This document shows, in pieces, positions 1 to 8,998 of a stretch of DNA of 30,922 bases. The stretch is from M30B66 sp040882555 (GTDB lineage Bacteria > Bacteroidota > Bacteroidia > M30B66). The notes under the pieces are model-generated. The model did not search any database. It was not told the origin of the DNA and saw only the letters and a list, made by a program, of their open reading frames with translations. The translations under genes were made by a program, and so were the position numbers. How positions within the stretch are numbered: the first letter of the stretch is position 1; each line of letters opens with the position of its first letter. The DNA lies in assembly GCA_040882555.1 (NCBI GenBank), contig JBBEBC010000075.1, positions 1 to 30,922 of the forward strand. Direction: 5' to 3'.

Positions 1-1006
1 AAGAACCAGGAGCCGAAATATCTATCCAAGTTCCATAGTTAGAAAAAGATGATTTAGCATCTGAACTAGAAGTTGAAGCAACAGAAATAACATGGTTGAA
101 TCCCGCAGGGAAAAAGGTGGTGCTTACATCATCATTTCCGGCTGCAGCAACTAAAACTACTCCTGCATTATTGCCTGAATTCATAATATTTTGTCCTGTT
201 TGACTTCCACCAGAACCACCCCAAGACATATTAATCACATCTGCTCCATTATCAATAGACCAAACAACTCCTTCATAACCATCAGTAATAAACTCGGGGT
301 CATTTGTAGATTTAACTGGTATAATACTAATTCCGAATCCAATGGAAGCTATACCAGTACCGTTATCTGTTTCTGCACCAACAATACCTGCTACGTGAGT
401 TCCATGATCATACACATTTGTAGGCGGATTTGGATCATTGTCATTATCTGCAACATCTCTTCCCGCAATACAAACATTATTTAAATCGGGGTGTGTAGTT
501 TGCACTGCGTCATCTACAACAGCAACTTTTATGACACTGCTTCCTAAAGAAATATCCCAAGCTTGCTGAGCTCTAATTTTGTAAAGACTCCATTGCCCCG
601 TGCTTCCAGTGTTATTGTTCCCGAGATCATCAGGGGTTAAAGATTTTCTATGAAGGGGAACCTTTTCAGCATATTCAACTTCAGGTTGAGATTTCAGATA
701 GTCGATGAAAGCCTCTACTTTTTCTTCATCATTAAAATAAACCCTAAACGTTTTTCGAAAATCCTCATTGTTGGAAAAATAGAAAGAGGCTCTTAATCGA
801 GTAATTTCAAATTCTTCTTTTACTTTATTGATGAAGTTAAAGTCTGATAAATCAGCTTCATCACTTTGGTATTTAGCAGGTAATTTTACCTGACTTTTAA
901 TCTTAAAGTAGATTTGACCATCAAAATAATTCTCTGAGAAATTTTGAGCGACTCCACTCGATACTGCACAAGCCAAAAAGGCAATCAAAAAAAATACTCT
1001 ATTCAT
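1..1006 (-). CDS. Secreted S8 (subtilisin-like) serine protease, C-terminus beyond window
   Basis: Secreted subtilase; the gene runs off the left edge, so 335 N-terminal residues are visible. From the start at 1006 there is a signal peptide (MNRVFFLIAFLACAV..., likely cut after GVAQ at residue 21), then a propeptide-like region to about residue 130, then the peptidase S8 domain. The catalytic Asp is D165 in VAVVDDAV, the catalytic His is H201 in HGTHVAG, and the oxyanion Asn is N291 in AAAGND. The frame ends in a serine-poor SAPGS stretch, just before the place where the family has GTSMAxP with the catalytic Ser, so that residue is not visible here. The N-terminal layout resembles flavobacterial secreted S8 proteases that usually end in a T9SS sorting domain; that end is an inference. 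A TATCTTTG box lies 19 bases upstream of the start. Confidence 0.93.
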   Translation of the reverse strand, partial: MNRVFFLIAFLACAVSSGVAQNFSENYFDGQIYFKIKSQVKLPAKYQSDEADLSDFNFINKVKEEFEITRLRASFYFSNNEDFRKTFRVYFNDEEKVEAFIDYLKSQPEVEYAEKVPLHRKSLTPDDLGNNNTGSTGQWSLYKIRAQQAWDISLGSSVIKVAVVDDAVQTTHPDLNNVCIAGRDVADNDNDPNPPTNVYDHGTHVAGIVGAETDNGTGIASIGFGISIIPVKSTNDPEFITDGYEGVVWSIDNGADVINMSWGGSGGSQTGQNIMNSGNNAGVVLVAAAGNDDVSTTFFPAGFNHVISVASTSSSDAKSSFSNYGTWIDISAPGS

Positions 1007-1025
1007 ATCTAAAACGCGTGACTTA

Positions 1026-1033
1026 CAAAGATA
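1026..1033 (-). promoter_or_regulatory. Putative Bacteroidota -7 box for the S8 protease
   Basis: On the minus strand this reads TATCTTTG, an exact match to the Bacteroidota -7 consensus TAnnTTTG. It lies 19 bases upstream of the protease ATG at 1006, which would give a short leader. No convincing -33 TTG was found at the usual spacing. Confidence 0.4.
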
Positions 1034-1126
1034 TACCAAACCGACTTTGAAAGCTTTTTGTTTAGTTTCATTTTCACTAAAAATCTTACAAATTGCATTT
1101 ACTTTAAATTCTCGAACTCCTTCAGC

Positions 1127-1753
1127 TTAGGCGTTTGGTATTTGAGGCAACTGCCTCTTATCTCTTGATATAATCTGAAGAACTTCTTTAACCATGTCCT
1201 CCGACTTGTTTTTATTATACCATTTCTGCAATTCGAGTTTAATATCTTCATCCTTGCTTTTAGCCGTTCTCATAGTGAAAAGCAATTTTTGAGCTTCGGC
1301 TGGGCGAGGTCCCCACTGCCCTATTAACTCATCTGTTTCAGGATTGATAAAAATAAAAACTGGAATTGAGCGGGAACCATTAGTAAGGAACTTGTCCATT
1401 AATTCAAGTTGTTCATCTCTAAACACTATACTTAAATTTATTTTTTCATTTAAAGCTGCCAAAGCCGCTAACGCGGGAACACTTTGAGCTGCGTCACCAC
1501 ACCAAGCTTCGGTTATAACCAACCAATTTTGATGGGGAAGTGCCATTATTTGAGCGGTGGTTTCATCATCAAAAGTAGTGTGATGATAGATTCTCTTAAT
1601 ACGTTGCCAGTTTAACATAGTGTAGTGAAGCATATCTTCACTTTGATTGCTTCCACTTGTCTTGTGCTCTGTAATAAAACTTTCGTGAAGCTTATAATAA
1701 GTTTCCCAGCTCATCGCCTGAGGGTAATTGTCAATTGAAATTTTCATTGTCAT
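1127..1753 (-). CDS. Thioredoxin-like family protein with one active-site Cys
   Basis: A 208-residue cytoplasmic protein (no signal peptide or membrane segment) with a thioredoxin fold across roughly residues 55-175. The active-site region is TEAWCGDAAQS at 81-91: one cysteine (C85) followed by GDA, so the usual CxxC is reduced to a single Cys. The cis-proline is seen at SIP (P131). This WCGDAAQ motif is typical of a thioredoxin subfamily common in Flavobacteriia, so the missing second Cys is a family trait and not a local mutation. Classical dithiol disulfide reduction is unlikely; a monothiol or binding role is inferred. The start could be the first ATG (1753) or the third codon (ATG at 1747); no Shine-Dalgarno helps decide. 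It is divergent from the topoisomerase gene across 92 bases. Confidence 0.85.
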   Translation of the reverse strand: MTMKISIDNYPQAMSWETYYKLHESFITEHKTSGSNQSEDMLHYTMLNWQRIKRIYHHTTFDDETTAQIMALPHQNWLVITEAWCGDAAQSVPALAALAALNEKINLSIVFRDEQLELMDKFLTNGSRSIPVFIFINPETDELIGQWGPRPAEAQKLLFTMRTAKSKDEDIKLELQKWYNKNKSEDMVKEVLQIISRDKRQLPQIPNA

Positions 1754-1833
1754 ATATTAATGTACTTAAGAGATTCGTTTCAAATGGTGAATAAAACAAC
1801 AAAATCCTTACGAAAAGAGAATGCTCAACTTCG

Positions 1834-1841
1834 TATTTTTG
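1834..1841 (+). promoter_or_regulatory. Putative -7 box directly before parE
   Basis: TATTTTTG matches TAnnTTTG and ends only 4 bases before the parE ATG at 1846. If used, transcription would begin at or next to the start codon, giving a leaderless message. No clear -33 TTG is present, so this stays tentative. Confidence 0.3.
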
Positions 1842-1845
1842 TTTC

Positions 1846-3732
1846 ATGGCTGAAAGTAAAGACCTCAATTATTCTGAAGACTCAATTAAATCACTTGATT
1901 GGAAGGAGCATATAAGGCTTCGTCCAGGAATGTATATTGGAAAGCTAGGTGATGGCTCTTCCATGGATGATGGAGTTTACGTTCTTCTGAAGGAGGTGAT
2001 GGACAACTGTATTGATGAGTACGTCATGGGTTTTGGAAAAAGAATTGAAATTTCCATCAAAGACCGAGTTGTTAAAGTAAGAGATTTTGGAAGAGGCATA
2101 CCGTTAGGAAAAGTAGTAGATGTAGTTTCTAAAATAAATACGGGAGCAAAATATGATTCAGTTGCTTTTAAAAAATCAGTTGGATTAAATGGAGTTGGTA
2201 CCAAGGCAGTAAATGCTTTAAGCAGTTATTTCAAGGTTCAAGCTGTGCGCGACAATACCATGAAAATGGCTGAATTCGAGCAGGGAAATCTAACCAATGA
2301 TCCTCCACAAGAAGAAACTAAGGAGAGCCGCGGAACAATGGTTCAGTTTCTTCCTGACGAAAAGATTTTCGGGAATTTCAAATTCATCAATGAATACATT
2401 GAAAAAATGCTTTGGAATTATGCCTACCTCAACACGGGTCTGAGCATTCATTTCAACGGTAATGTATATAAATCTGAGCGAGGTCTGTTCGACCTGCTAG
2501 AACAAAACTTAAGTGGAGAACCTCTCTACCCTATCATCCACCTGAAAGGTGAAGACATTGAAATTGCTCTCACACATGGTGCGCAGTACAGTGAGGAATA
2601 CTATTCATTCGTAAACGGACAACACACTACTCAGGGAGGAACACACCAGGCTTCTCTTCGTGAAGCCGTTGTTAAAACGGTTAGAGATTTCTATAAAAAG
2701 GACTTTGATGCGAATGACATCCGGCAATCAATCATCGTCGCAATTAGTATTAAAGTAATTGAGCCTGTTTTTGAAAGTCAGACGAAAACCAAATTAGGGT
2801 CTCAAAACCTCGGCCCCGAAGGACCTGCAATACGAACTTTTGTTATTGATTTCCTTCGTAATGAGTTAGATAACTACCTTCATAAACATAGCGATGTAGC
2901 TGAAATTCTACTTCACAAAATACTTCAAAGTGAAAAAGAAAGAAAGGAACTTTCAGGAATCAGGAAGCTAGCTAGGGAAAGAGCTAAAAAAGTTAGTTTA
3001 CATAATAAGAAACTAAGGGACTGCAGAGTTCATTATAACTCCAATCATGCCGACAGGCTAAATACCACCTTGTTTATAACAGAGGGTGATTCGGCATCAG
3101 GTTCAATTACAAAAAGCAGAGATGTTAATACCCAAGCAGTTTTTTCGCTAAAGGGAAAGCCGCTCAATTGCTATGGTTTAACTAAGAAAATTGTTTACGA
3201 AAACGAAGAATTCAACCTCCTTCAAAGTGCCTTAAATATTGAGGATGGTTTAGATGATTTAAGATATAATAACATCGTTATCGCTACGGATGCCGATGTG
3301 GATGGGATGCACATTCGATTGCTGATGATTACCTTCTTCTTGCAATTCTTCCCCGACTTAGTTAAAAACGGACATTTGTATATTCTTCAAACGCCTCTAT
3401 TCAGAGTAAGAAATAAGAAAGACACTTTTTATTGTTACTCAGAAGATGAACGGAGGGATGCGATAAAGAAAGTTGGGAAGAATCCTGAAATAACTCGATT
3501 TAAGGGACTTGGAGAAATCTCACCAGATGAGTTCAAACACTTTATCGGTAAAGATATCAGACTTGAACCTGTCATGTTTAAAAGAGAAGAAAATCTGCCT
3601 CAGTTACTAGAATTTTACATGGGGAAAAACACACCCGACAGGCAACTATTTATAATTGACCATTTAAAGGTTGAGAAAGATCTTGTAGAAGAATTAAGGG
3701 AGGAAGAAGAAGCTTCAACAATCGTTTCATAG
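1846..3732 (+). CDS. parE: DNA topoisomerase IV subunit B (type IIA topoisomerase ATPase subunit)
   Basis: ATPase and TOPRIM subunit of topoisomerase IV, which unlinks daughter chromosomes with ParC. At 628 residues it matches Bacteroidota ParE and is much shorter than GyrB with its insert. In order: a GHKL ATPase domain with EVMDNCIDE (E50 the general base, N54 binding Mg), VRDFGRGIP (D80) and the ATP lid GLNGVGTKAVNALS (113-126); a transducer domain with the QTKTKLGSQNL loop (312-322); a TOPRIM domain with EGDSASGS (E413) and DADVDGMH (D482, D484); and KGLGEISPDE (553-562). All key residues are present. The C-terminal end is acidic. ParC is usually encoded next to ParE in this phylum, but no parC lies in this window; the A/B array follows instead. 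ParE is favoured over GyrB on length and the QTKTKLG loop, though ATPase-subunit naming by eye is not absolute. Confidence 0.93.
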   Translation: MAESKDLNYSEDSIKSLDWKEHIRLRPGMYIGKLGDGSSMDDGVYVLLKEVMDNCIDEYVMGFGKRIEISIKDRVVKVRDFGRGIPLGKVVDVVSKINTGAKYDSVAFKKSVGLNGVGTKAVNALSSYFKVQAVRDNTMKMAEFEQGNLTNDPPQEETKESRGTMVQFLPDEKIFGNFKFINEYIEKMLWNYAYLNTGLSIHFNGNVYKSERGLFDLLEQNLSGEPLYPIIHLKGEDIEIALTHGAQYSEEYYSFVNGQHTTQGGTHQASLREAVVKTVRDFYKKDFDANDIRQSIIVAISIKVIEPVFESQTKTKLGSQNLGPEGPAIRTFVIDFLRNELDNYLHKHSDVAEILLHKILQSEKERKELSGIRKLARERAKKVSLHNKKLRDCRVHYNSNHADRLNTTLFITEGDSASGSITKSRDVNTQAVFSLKGKPLNCYGLTKKIVYENEEFNLLQSALNIEDGLDDLRYNNIVIATDADVDGMHIRLLMITFFLQFFPDLVKNGHLYILQTPLFRVRNKKDTFYCYSEDERRDAIKKVGKNPEITRFKGLGEISPDEFKHFIGKDIRLEPVMFKREENLPQLLEFYMGKNTPDRQLFIIDHLKVEKDLVEELREEEEASTIVS

Positions 3733-3882
3733 GTTTATAGAAAGCCTTGGAATGCATTCAATGAATACTAAAGTGTATTTATTGGAGCTTACGTCACTAA
3801 AGAGACAATTTTTTACGGCCTTAATCGAGCCGAACCAATTACTATATATTACATTATCAATTAGTTATAAATTTAAACCTTG

Positions 3883-3908
3883 TTGAAAGACAATTATTCT
3901 TACATCTG
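3883..3908 (+). promoter_or_regulatory. Element shared upstream of A genes (copy 1, before A1)
   Basis: TTGAAA (3883-3888) is followed by GACAATTATTCTTACATCTG (3889-3908), ending 80 bases before the A1 ATG. Similar sequences precede A2 and A3. TTG followed by TACATCTG about 15 bases later also resembles a Bacteroidota -33/-7 pair with one mismatch in the -7 box, so this may be promoter and operator combined. Confidence 0.5.
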
Positions 3909-3988
3909 TTAGAATAACTTAGTTTGAAATGCTCTAACTGGCAACCGTAAATTGCTCTTTATCGTTGAGGAATCCAAAATCAATCTTC

Positions 3989-4501
3989 ATGGAGAACCTC
4001 AACTCTCACAGTACAATTACTTCATTCCTAAAAAGGACTACCCTTATCGCTAGTCTTCTTTTAACTGGGAATTCTCTGGTTGCTCAAACAAGCGAGCAGA
4101 CTTTCAAAGTAAAGCCTCCTTCCGAAGCGAAAGAGATGGTTAAAGACTCTGTAGATAATTTCCTTTCATTTTCGCCGGTTTACGTAGAAGGCAAAACCTA
4201 TTTACGTTGGCTTGTTGGTAATGATAAGAAAGATGGAGTCTTCATTGTTGAACGATCTGAAGATGGAGATCAGTTTGAAGCTTTGGGTTTCAAAGATCGC
4301 GTAGGTTCAACAAAAGAAGTTAACCTATTCTACTCATACGTAGACGACGCACCTCCTGTAGGATATGCTCACTACAGAGTTATGCAGGTTGGAGTTGACC
4401 ATACCTTTAATTATTCCGATGTAGTTAGAGTAAAAACTGCTGCATCAGCAAATTCTACTGGTAGCGCAGCGGTGCCAGTTTCTGAGGAATCAGAAAAGTG
4501 A
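3989..4501 (+). CDS. A1: small secreted single-domain (Fn3-like) protein
   Basis: Function unknown. A signal peptide (hydrophobic core about residues 19-30, predicted cut after SLVAQ at residue 33) is followed by a linker and one beta-rich domain at about residues 58-148. Landmarks are SFSPV, a GKTYLRWLV strand, NDKKDGVFIVERS, FEALGFKDRVG, VNLFYSYVD and HYRVMQVG. The pattern (strand with Trp, FxIERSxDGxxF, then YxxxDxxPxxGxxHYR) is that of the Fn3-like module that often sits just before T9SS sorting domains, here encoded alone without a sorting domain. The tail is rich in Ala, Ser, Thr and Glu. I chose ATG 3989 over TTG 3965 because it gives a clean signal peptide. B1 follows 23 bases downstream. 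It is likely exported to the periplasm; whether it goes further is unknown. Confidence 0.85.
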   Translation: MENLNSHSTITSFLKRTTLIASLLLTGNSLVAQTSEQTFKVKPPSEAKEMVKDSVDNFLSFSPVYVEGKTYLRWLVGNDKKDGVFIVERSEDGDQFEALGFKDRVGSTKEVNLFYSYVDDAPPVGYAHYRVMQVGVDHTFNYSDVVRVKTAASANSTGSAAVPVSEESEK

Positions 4502-4524
4502 TTTAACACCTAAATGATTCTTGA

Positions 4525-6294
4525 ATGAGACTACGTTTACGCAACCGTAATAGACTTAGCAATCGCCTTAAAAGAAGACTACGCAGAATCGCTGTAGCTT
4601 CTACTATGGCAGCTCTTGCAGGAGGTATTTTCTACCTCTACACTTTCATTGGTCAAATTAGTGAGAGTAGAGCTTCAGAACGCGAAGCATTAAAAAATCC
4701 AATAGCAGAAGTGCTAGAAGGCTTTTCAGGCAGAAAAAAATTATCTGTTCTTGAGAATAATATTCCAAGTTCAGAAACTCTTGAAGATTTTTCTATGCTT
4801 GTAAGTCTCCGACTTGATGAACTAAAAAGCATTCAAAATGGAGGAATGGTATCGGGTAGAGATGGAGAGGATATCACTTTTACTTCTATCGATGGAATTA
4901 CAATTCTTCCCTATCAGATTGAACGTTTTGAGCCATCAACAGGTAAACTTATTGCCTGGGTAAAGCTGGACAGTCTTAATCAAAAGAATAAGTCATTTTA
5001 CCTTTATTACGGAAAAAGCGACTCTCATTCAAACGAAAGTGACAAGACATTCGATAAGCCTTATGAAGTTGTTTGGCATCTTAATAGAAGCTTTCAGCCG
5101 AACGGCCCTTTGCTTCTTGCTGGTGAATATAGATCCATTAAAGACGAAGAAGGTCGCTTTGCAGCTGCAAAGGATTTTCTAGCATATGGTGGAGGTCATG
5201 CTCAATTCCAAGTAGGTTCAGAACTTAATTTCAATGGAGATATTACAGTTTCTACTTGGATTAAGGCAAGCAAGAGACCGTTTGATCAAGTTATCATCAC
5301 AAATAGCAGTAAAAAGGGTGGTTTCAGCCTATGGCTGGATCAGAACAACAAGCCCATATTTGAAATAATAACTGGAAAAGGAAATATAATTAGTCTTGAA
5401 AAAGTAGATGGGGGAACTTCTTTGGAAGGTGATACTTGGTATAAGCTAACTGGAGTGTGTTCGAAATCTGAAGGACTTATATCACTCTATGTCAATGATA
5501 AATTAGACAGGACAATAGAAACCGATGAATTTTACTCTGCAGGAGAAAATATCACATTAGGTGCTACAAGTGATGGCAAACGAGGTTTTTACAATGGCTT
5601 GTTAGATGAAATAAGAATTTCTTCAATGGCTTTTAGTCAAAGCTATTTAACTGCCTTATTCAAGTCTGAATCTGATCCAGAAAATTTCTTCACAATTGAT
5701 GGACAGGAGGTCTTTAGTGCTTCGCCAAAACTGGCTATTATAAAGAACCTAGAATCAGAAGTCAAAAAGGAACATGTCACAGTAAGATGGCAATCGTCTA
5801 ACGAAAAGAATCTTGACTTTTACACACTAGAAAGATCTTTAACAGGAGATGCATTTGTTGAAGTTGCTAGAACATTCGGTAAAGGAAATAGTGAGGAAGA
5901 CCACAGTTATTTCATTATAGATCCGGCTCCAGTTTACGGAACTGCCCACTATCGTGTTAGAAGTACTTCTTTTAAAGGTGAGAGTCAGGTTACAGATATT
6001 GAAACAGTCAATGTTAGCATGCCATTAGCAAATCTTGGAATTAACAGGATTGATCCAAACCCTTTCAAAGAAAAATTCGATGTCGCATTTAAAGCAAATG
6101 CGGAAGGTGACATTGAATTAAAATTAACAAGCATAAGCGGAACGGTGGTTTATTCTAAAAGCATTCAGCCGTCTAAAGAAACTGAAAATCATTTCGAATT
6201 TAATTCACCTTCTGAATTAAAACCAGGTATCTACTTTCTAAGTCTTCAACAGGCTCAGGAAACGAAAACAGTAAAGCTTATTAAGCAATTGTAG
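4525..6294 (+). CDS. B1: DUF2341-LamG-Fn3-like protein with T9SS sorting domain
   Basis: A 589-residue predicted cell-surface protein. The N-terminus is very basic (10 Arg and 1 Lys in the first 21 residues), then one hydrophobic segment (about 22-43), then SESRA-S, a possible signal peptidase site. Next come a DUF2341 domain (about 66-168; KLIAWVKLDSL, FYLYYGKS), a LamG/concanavalin-like domain (about 205-375; DITVSTWIKA, GLLDEIRIS), an Fn3-like domain (about 408-500; VTVRWQSSNEKNLDFYTLERS) and a T9SS type A sorting domain (about 510-589; DPNPF, LKPGIYFLSL, ending KTVKLIKQL). Family knowledge: LamG domains bind glycans or proteins, and the sorting domain sends cargo through T9SS to the surface. 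The ligand is unknown. It is probably translated from the same message as A1. Confidence 0.88.
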   Translation: MRLRLRNRNRLSNRLKRRLRRIAVASTMAALAGGIFYLYTFIGQISESRASEREALKNPIAEVLEGFSGRKKLSVLENNIPSSETLEDFSMLVSLRLDELKSIQNGGMVSGRDGEDITFTSIDGITILPYQIERFEPSTGKLIAWVKLDSLNQKNKSFYLYYGKSDSHSNESDKTFDKPYEVVWHLNRSFQPNGPLLLAGEYRSIKDEEGRFAAAKDFLAYGGGHAQFQVGSELNFNGDITVSTWIKASKRPFDQVIITNSSKKGGFSLWLDQNNKPIFEIITGKGNIISLEKVDGGTSLEGDTWYKLTGVCSKSEGLISLYVNDKLDRTIETDEFYSAGENITLGATSDGKRGFYNGLLDEIRISSMAFSQSYLTALFKSESDPENFFTIDGQEVFSASPKLAIIKNLESEVKKEHVTVRWQSSNEKNLDFYTLERSLTGDAFVEVARTFGKGNSEEDHSYFIIDPAPVYGTAHYRVRSTSFKGESQVTDIETVNVSMPLANLGINRIDPNPFKEKFDVAFKANAEGDIELKLTSISGTVVYSKSIQPSKETENHFEFNSPSELKPGIYFLSLQQAQETKTVKLIKQL

Positions 6295-6418
6295 GAAGTT
6301 GGTCATAAATTCAAAATCAGATGAATTCCTTACCTGAAAATAAATCTAAAAAAAACAGTCTAATAATTAAAAACCTTCTCAAATCAATACAGACAGAAGT
6401 ATTTTTCTTTTAAATAAT

Positions 6419-6438
6419 GACAATTAATCACACATGTA
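6419..6438 (+). promoter_or_regulatory. Element shared upstream of A genes (copy 2, before A2)
   Basis: GACAATTAATCACACATGTA ends 81 bases before the A2 ATG. It shares GACAATT, and ACAT at the same relative position, with copy 1, and it carries the palindromic core ACATGT also found in copy 3. The TTGAAA part is not obvious in this copy, so it is the weakest of the three. Confidence 0.4.
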
Positions 6439-6519
6439 AATCCAAAAGGCGACTCTAACAAATCATGCTAAACGTGGCTGATACATTTGTCGTATTCAAG
6501 TTTGTAAACAAATAAAACT

Positions 6520-6993
6520 ATGAAACTCATCTACAAAATTATACTTATCACTGCAACAGTAGCCTTATCGGCTGCAGAATCCAGTGCACAAAAGGTATCT
6601 CAATCGAGTGCTACCCTTTTAAATCGTGGTAACCTCACTGAAGATTCTTTAAACACTTTTATATCGTTTTCTCCTGTTCACCTTGATGGTAAAACATATG
6701 TGCGCTGGCTGGTAAAAAATGATAAGAAGGATGGTGTTTTTATTGTGGAAAGATCAGACGATGGAAGTGAATTTGAGGCATTAGGCTTCAGAGATCGCAT
6801 TGGAACACAACTCCTGGTCAATTTATTCTATTCATATGTTGATGAAGAGCCAATGCCGGGTGCAAGTCACTATAGAGTAATGCAAGTTGGAGCTGACAAC
6901 ACCTTTCGTTATAGCCCAGTAGTTAAAGTTGTTACTCCAATGAGTCCTCGTCAAACAGGTTCTGCTGCTGATGCTGGAACCGAAACTAAATAA
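6520..6993 (+). CDS. A2: small secreted single-domain (Fn3-like) protein
   Basis: Paralogue of A1, 157 residues. The signal peptide MKLIYKIILITATVALSAA... is predicted to be cut after SSAQ (residue 24). The single domain (about 47-138) carries the same landmarks: SFSPV, GKTYVRWLV, NDKKDGVFIVERS, FEALGF, VNLFYSYVD, HYRVMQVG and VVKV. By hand alignment about 65 of 92 domain positions are identical to A1, clearly more than the adjoining B proteins share with each other. The tail is again short and rich in Ala, Thr and Glu, with no sorting domain. B2 begins 29 bases downstream, so co-transcription is likely. The upstream gap from B1 is 225 bases and contains copy 2 of the shared element, suggesting its own promoter. 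Function unknown. Confidence 0.85.
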   Translation: MKLIYKIILITATVALSAAESSAQKVSQSSATLLNRGNLTEDSLNTFISFSPVHLDGKTYVRWLVKNDKKDGVFIVERSDDGSEFEALGFRDRIGTQLLVNLFYSYVDEEPMPGASHYRVMQVGADNTFRYSPVVKVVTPMSPRQTGSAADAGTETK

Positions 6994-7022
6994 TTAAAAA
7001 AGTCTTATTCAAAATAATCACC

Positions 7023-8786
7023 ATGAAAAAAAGATCTACAAGACTAGTATCTAAGACCAAAACTAAAGTTTCGGTTCAGAATAGAATGAGATTTGTTGCT
7101 GCTGCTGGAGCGCTTGCTTTAGGTGTCTTTTCAGTGGCTCTTCTTTATAATACAATAGGAACTTCAACAGATTCTATTGCAAATAATAAATGGAATGGCG
7201 TGGAAACGCTTGCGGAATATAAGTTCCGTAAAAAGATAAATATTGATGCGAGTCAAATAGCTTTCGAAGAAACACTTGGTGATTTTCCAATTATGGTGGC
7301 GTTAACTGACGCTGATTTAAAGTCAGCACCAAATGGAGGAAAAGTATTAAGTGAATCTGGCGCAGATATCAGATTTACCAAAGATGATGGTGTTACTTTA
7401 TTAGACTATGAAATTGAAACATATAACCCACAAACCGGATACTTACTGGCATGGGTTAAAATGGACTCAATTAGCAGCAAAAATGCCAAGCCAATTTATT
7501 TATATTTCAGTAATAAATTTGCTGCTATCGAAAGTTCATCTGCAGCATGGAACAAGACATACAAGGCTGTTTGGCATTTAAAGGGGGCTTTATCAAGTAA
7601 AATTCCAAATGCCAATCAATTTGCCAAAATTGCGACTATCGAGGACGATAAAGAAGTATATATAGCTTCTGAAAAGAATTCGAGTCAATTCCCATGCTTG
7701 AATACACCAGAAGATGTAGATATTACAGGTGATTTAAGTATATCAGCCTGGGTATTATTATCAGGAAAAAAGGAACAAACAATTGTTTCAAACCAAAGTG
7801 GATTTAATGGCGGATATAGATTAGCTATTAATAAGGATCGCAGAATAGAGTTCGAAATAAGAAATGAAAAGTCTGAACCTGCGGCTGTAGCTTCAAAAGA
7901 AGGAATTCAATTAGAAAGAGAAAATTGGTATTATATCACTGCGGTTTATTCTGACGATGCAGATAGTATGTCAGTATTTGTTAACGGGGGCTTTGATAAA
8001 GGTTTAAAAACTAATATTAGCCTTGCTGGAAGTACAGAACCTCTCCAAATTGGAAGGGAACCAAATCGTAAAATATACTATTTCGATGGATTGGTAGATG
8101 AAGTGAGAATTAGCAATATAACACGATCTCCGTATTGGATTGCGACTGAATATGCAAATCAATCTTCTCCAAATACATTCCTTAAAATTGGTGGTACTGA
8201 AGCAATTGTACAGCAAATTTCTATGACTCTACTAACATTCGATGGTGAAGCAGAGGGAAATACTGTTCAATTGAAATGGTTAACTGCTAACGAAGTTGAT
8301 AACGACCTTTTCACAATTGAGCGCTCTCAAAACGGAATTGAATTTAAAGAAATCGGCACCAAGCCTGGAGCAGGAAATAGCAATGAAGTAATCAGCTACA
8401 AATACAGGGATAATTCTCCTGAAATGGGAACCAATTATTACAGAGTGAAACTCACAAGTAGTTCTGGTGCGGTTGAATATTCAATGATTACTCCAGTGCA
8501 AGTTGAACCAGCAGGCGAAGCTGATATTAAGATATCCTCTCCACAACCCAATCCTTTTGTAAAAGATTTTCAGGTTGAATACTCTTTACCTAAAACAGGA
8601 ATAGCTTCCTTAAAATTCATGAGTATATCTGGAGCTGTTGTTTTAGAAGAAAAAGTTAATGCTGAAAAAAATGCACCACTTAAATTTTTCTACAAGGACG
8701 AAAATGGATTAAAACCAGGTGTATACTTTTTAAGTGTAGCTCAAGATGATGATAAAAAAATGATAAAGCTTATCAAAAGACTTTAA
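7023..8786 (+). CDS. B2: DUF2341-LamG-Fn3-like protein with T9SS sorting domain
   Basis: Paralogue of B1 with the same order of domains in 587 residues. It has a basic N-terminus (1-23), one hydrophobic segment (about 24-42) and then TDSIA-N, a possible signal peptidase site at about 53/54. DUF2341 spans about 63-168 (LLAWVKMDSI, PIYLYFSNK). LamG spans about 200-375 (DLSISAWVLLSG, GLVDEVRIS), followed by the family signature YWIATEYANQSSPNTF at 371-386. An Fn3-like module (about 410-495; VQLKWLTANEVDNDLFTIERS) has the same pattern as the A proteins. The T9SS sorting domain (about 505-587) has QPNPF, LKPGVYFLSV and MIKLIKRL. A strong terminator follows at 8810. Predicted surface exposed or surface attached; ligand unknown. 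Confidence 0.88.
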   Translation: MKKRSTRLVSKTKTKVSVQNRMRFVAAAGALALGVFSVALLYNTIGTSTDSIANNKWNGVETLAEYKFRKKINIDASQIAFEETLGDFPIMVALTDADLKSAPNGGKVLSESGADIRFTKDDGVTLLDYEIETYNPQTGYLLAWVKMDSISSKNAKPIYLYFSNKFAAIESSSAAWNKTYKAVWHLKGALSSKIPNANQFAKIATIEDDKEVYIASEKNSSQFPCLNTPEDVDITGDLSISAWVLLSGKKEQTIVSNQSGFNGGYRLAINKDRRIEFEIRNEKSEPAAVASKEGIQLERENWYYITAVYSDDADSMSVFVNGGFDKGLKTNISLAGSTEPLQIGREPNRKIYYFDGLVDEVRISNITRSPYWIATEYANQSSPNTFLKIGGTEAIVQQISMTLLTFDGEAEGNTVQLKWLTANEVDNDLFTIERSQNGIEFKEIGTKPGAGNSNEVISYKYRDNSPEMGTNYYRVKLTSSSGAVEYSMITPVQVEPAGEADIKISSPQPNPFVKDFQVEYSLPKTGIASLKFMSISGAVVLEEKVNAEKNAPLKFFYKDENGLKPGVYFLSVAQDDDKKMIKLIKRL

Positions 8787-8809
8787 TCGAGTAACCTAAC
8801 CTCGACTAG

Positions 8810-8840
8810 AACCCTGGACAATTCGTTGTTCGGGGTTTTT
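8810..8840 (+). terminator. Rho-independent terminator after B2
   Basis: A 12-bp stem (8810-8821 with 8826-8837, including two G-T pairs) closed by a TTCG tetraloop (8822-8825) and running into five T (8836-8840). It lies 24 bases past the B2 stop. It marks the end of the A2-B2 unit and separates it from A3, whose gene starts at 9131. The 344-base gap 8787-9130 otherwise holds AT-rich DNA and the A3 upstream element. Confidence 0.85.
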
Positions 8841-8998
8841 CATTTAATGAAAATTCAATAAATGTTTCAAAAATTAAATAAATAATGAATGGAATTGATA
8901 ATTCTTACAAGGTTAAATTATCATTTAATAAAAAGATAATTTCCCACAACAATCTGATTATATGATTAATACAATAGCATATCAAGTGACTTCCGCCA

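Noticed and set aside
191..484. A 97-codon open frame on the plus strand
   Set aside because: It is antisense to the S8 protease, whose minus-strand frame carries the catalytic Asp and His motifs over this interval.
1127..1753. Loss of the second active-site Cys in the thioredoxin-like protein as a local mutation
   Set aside because: The WCGDAAQ form is typical of this flavobacterial subfamily, so it is not a new change.
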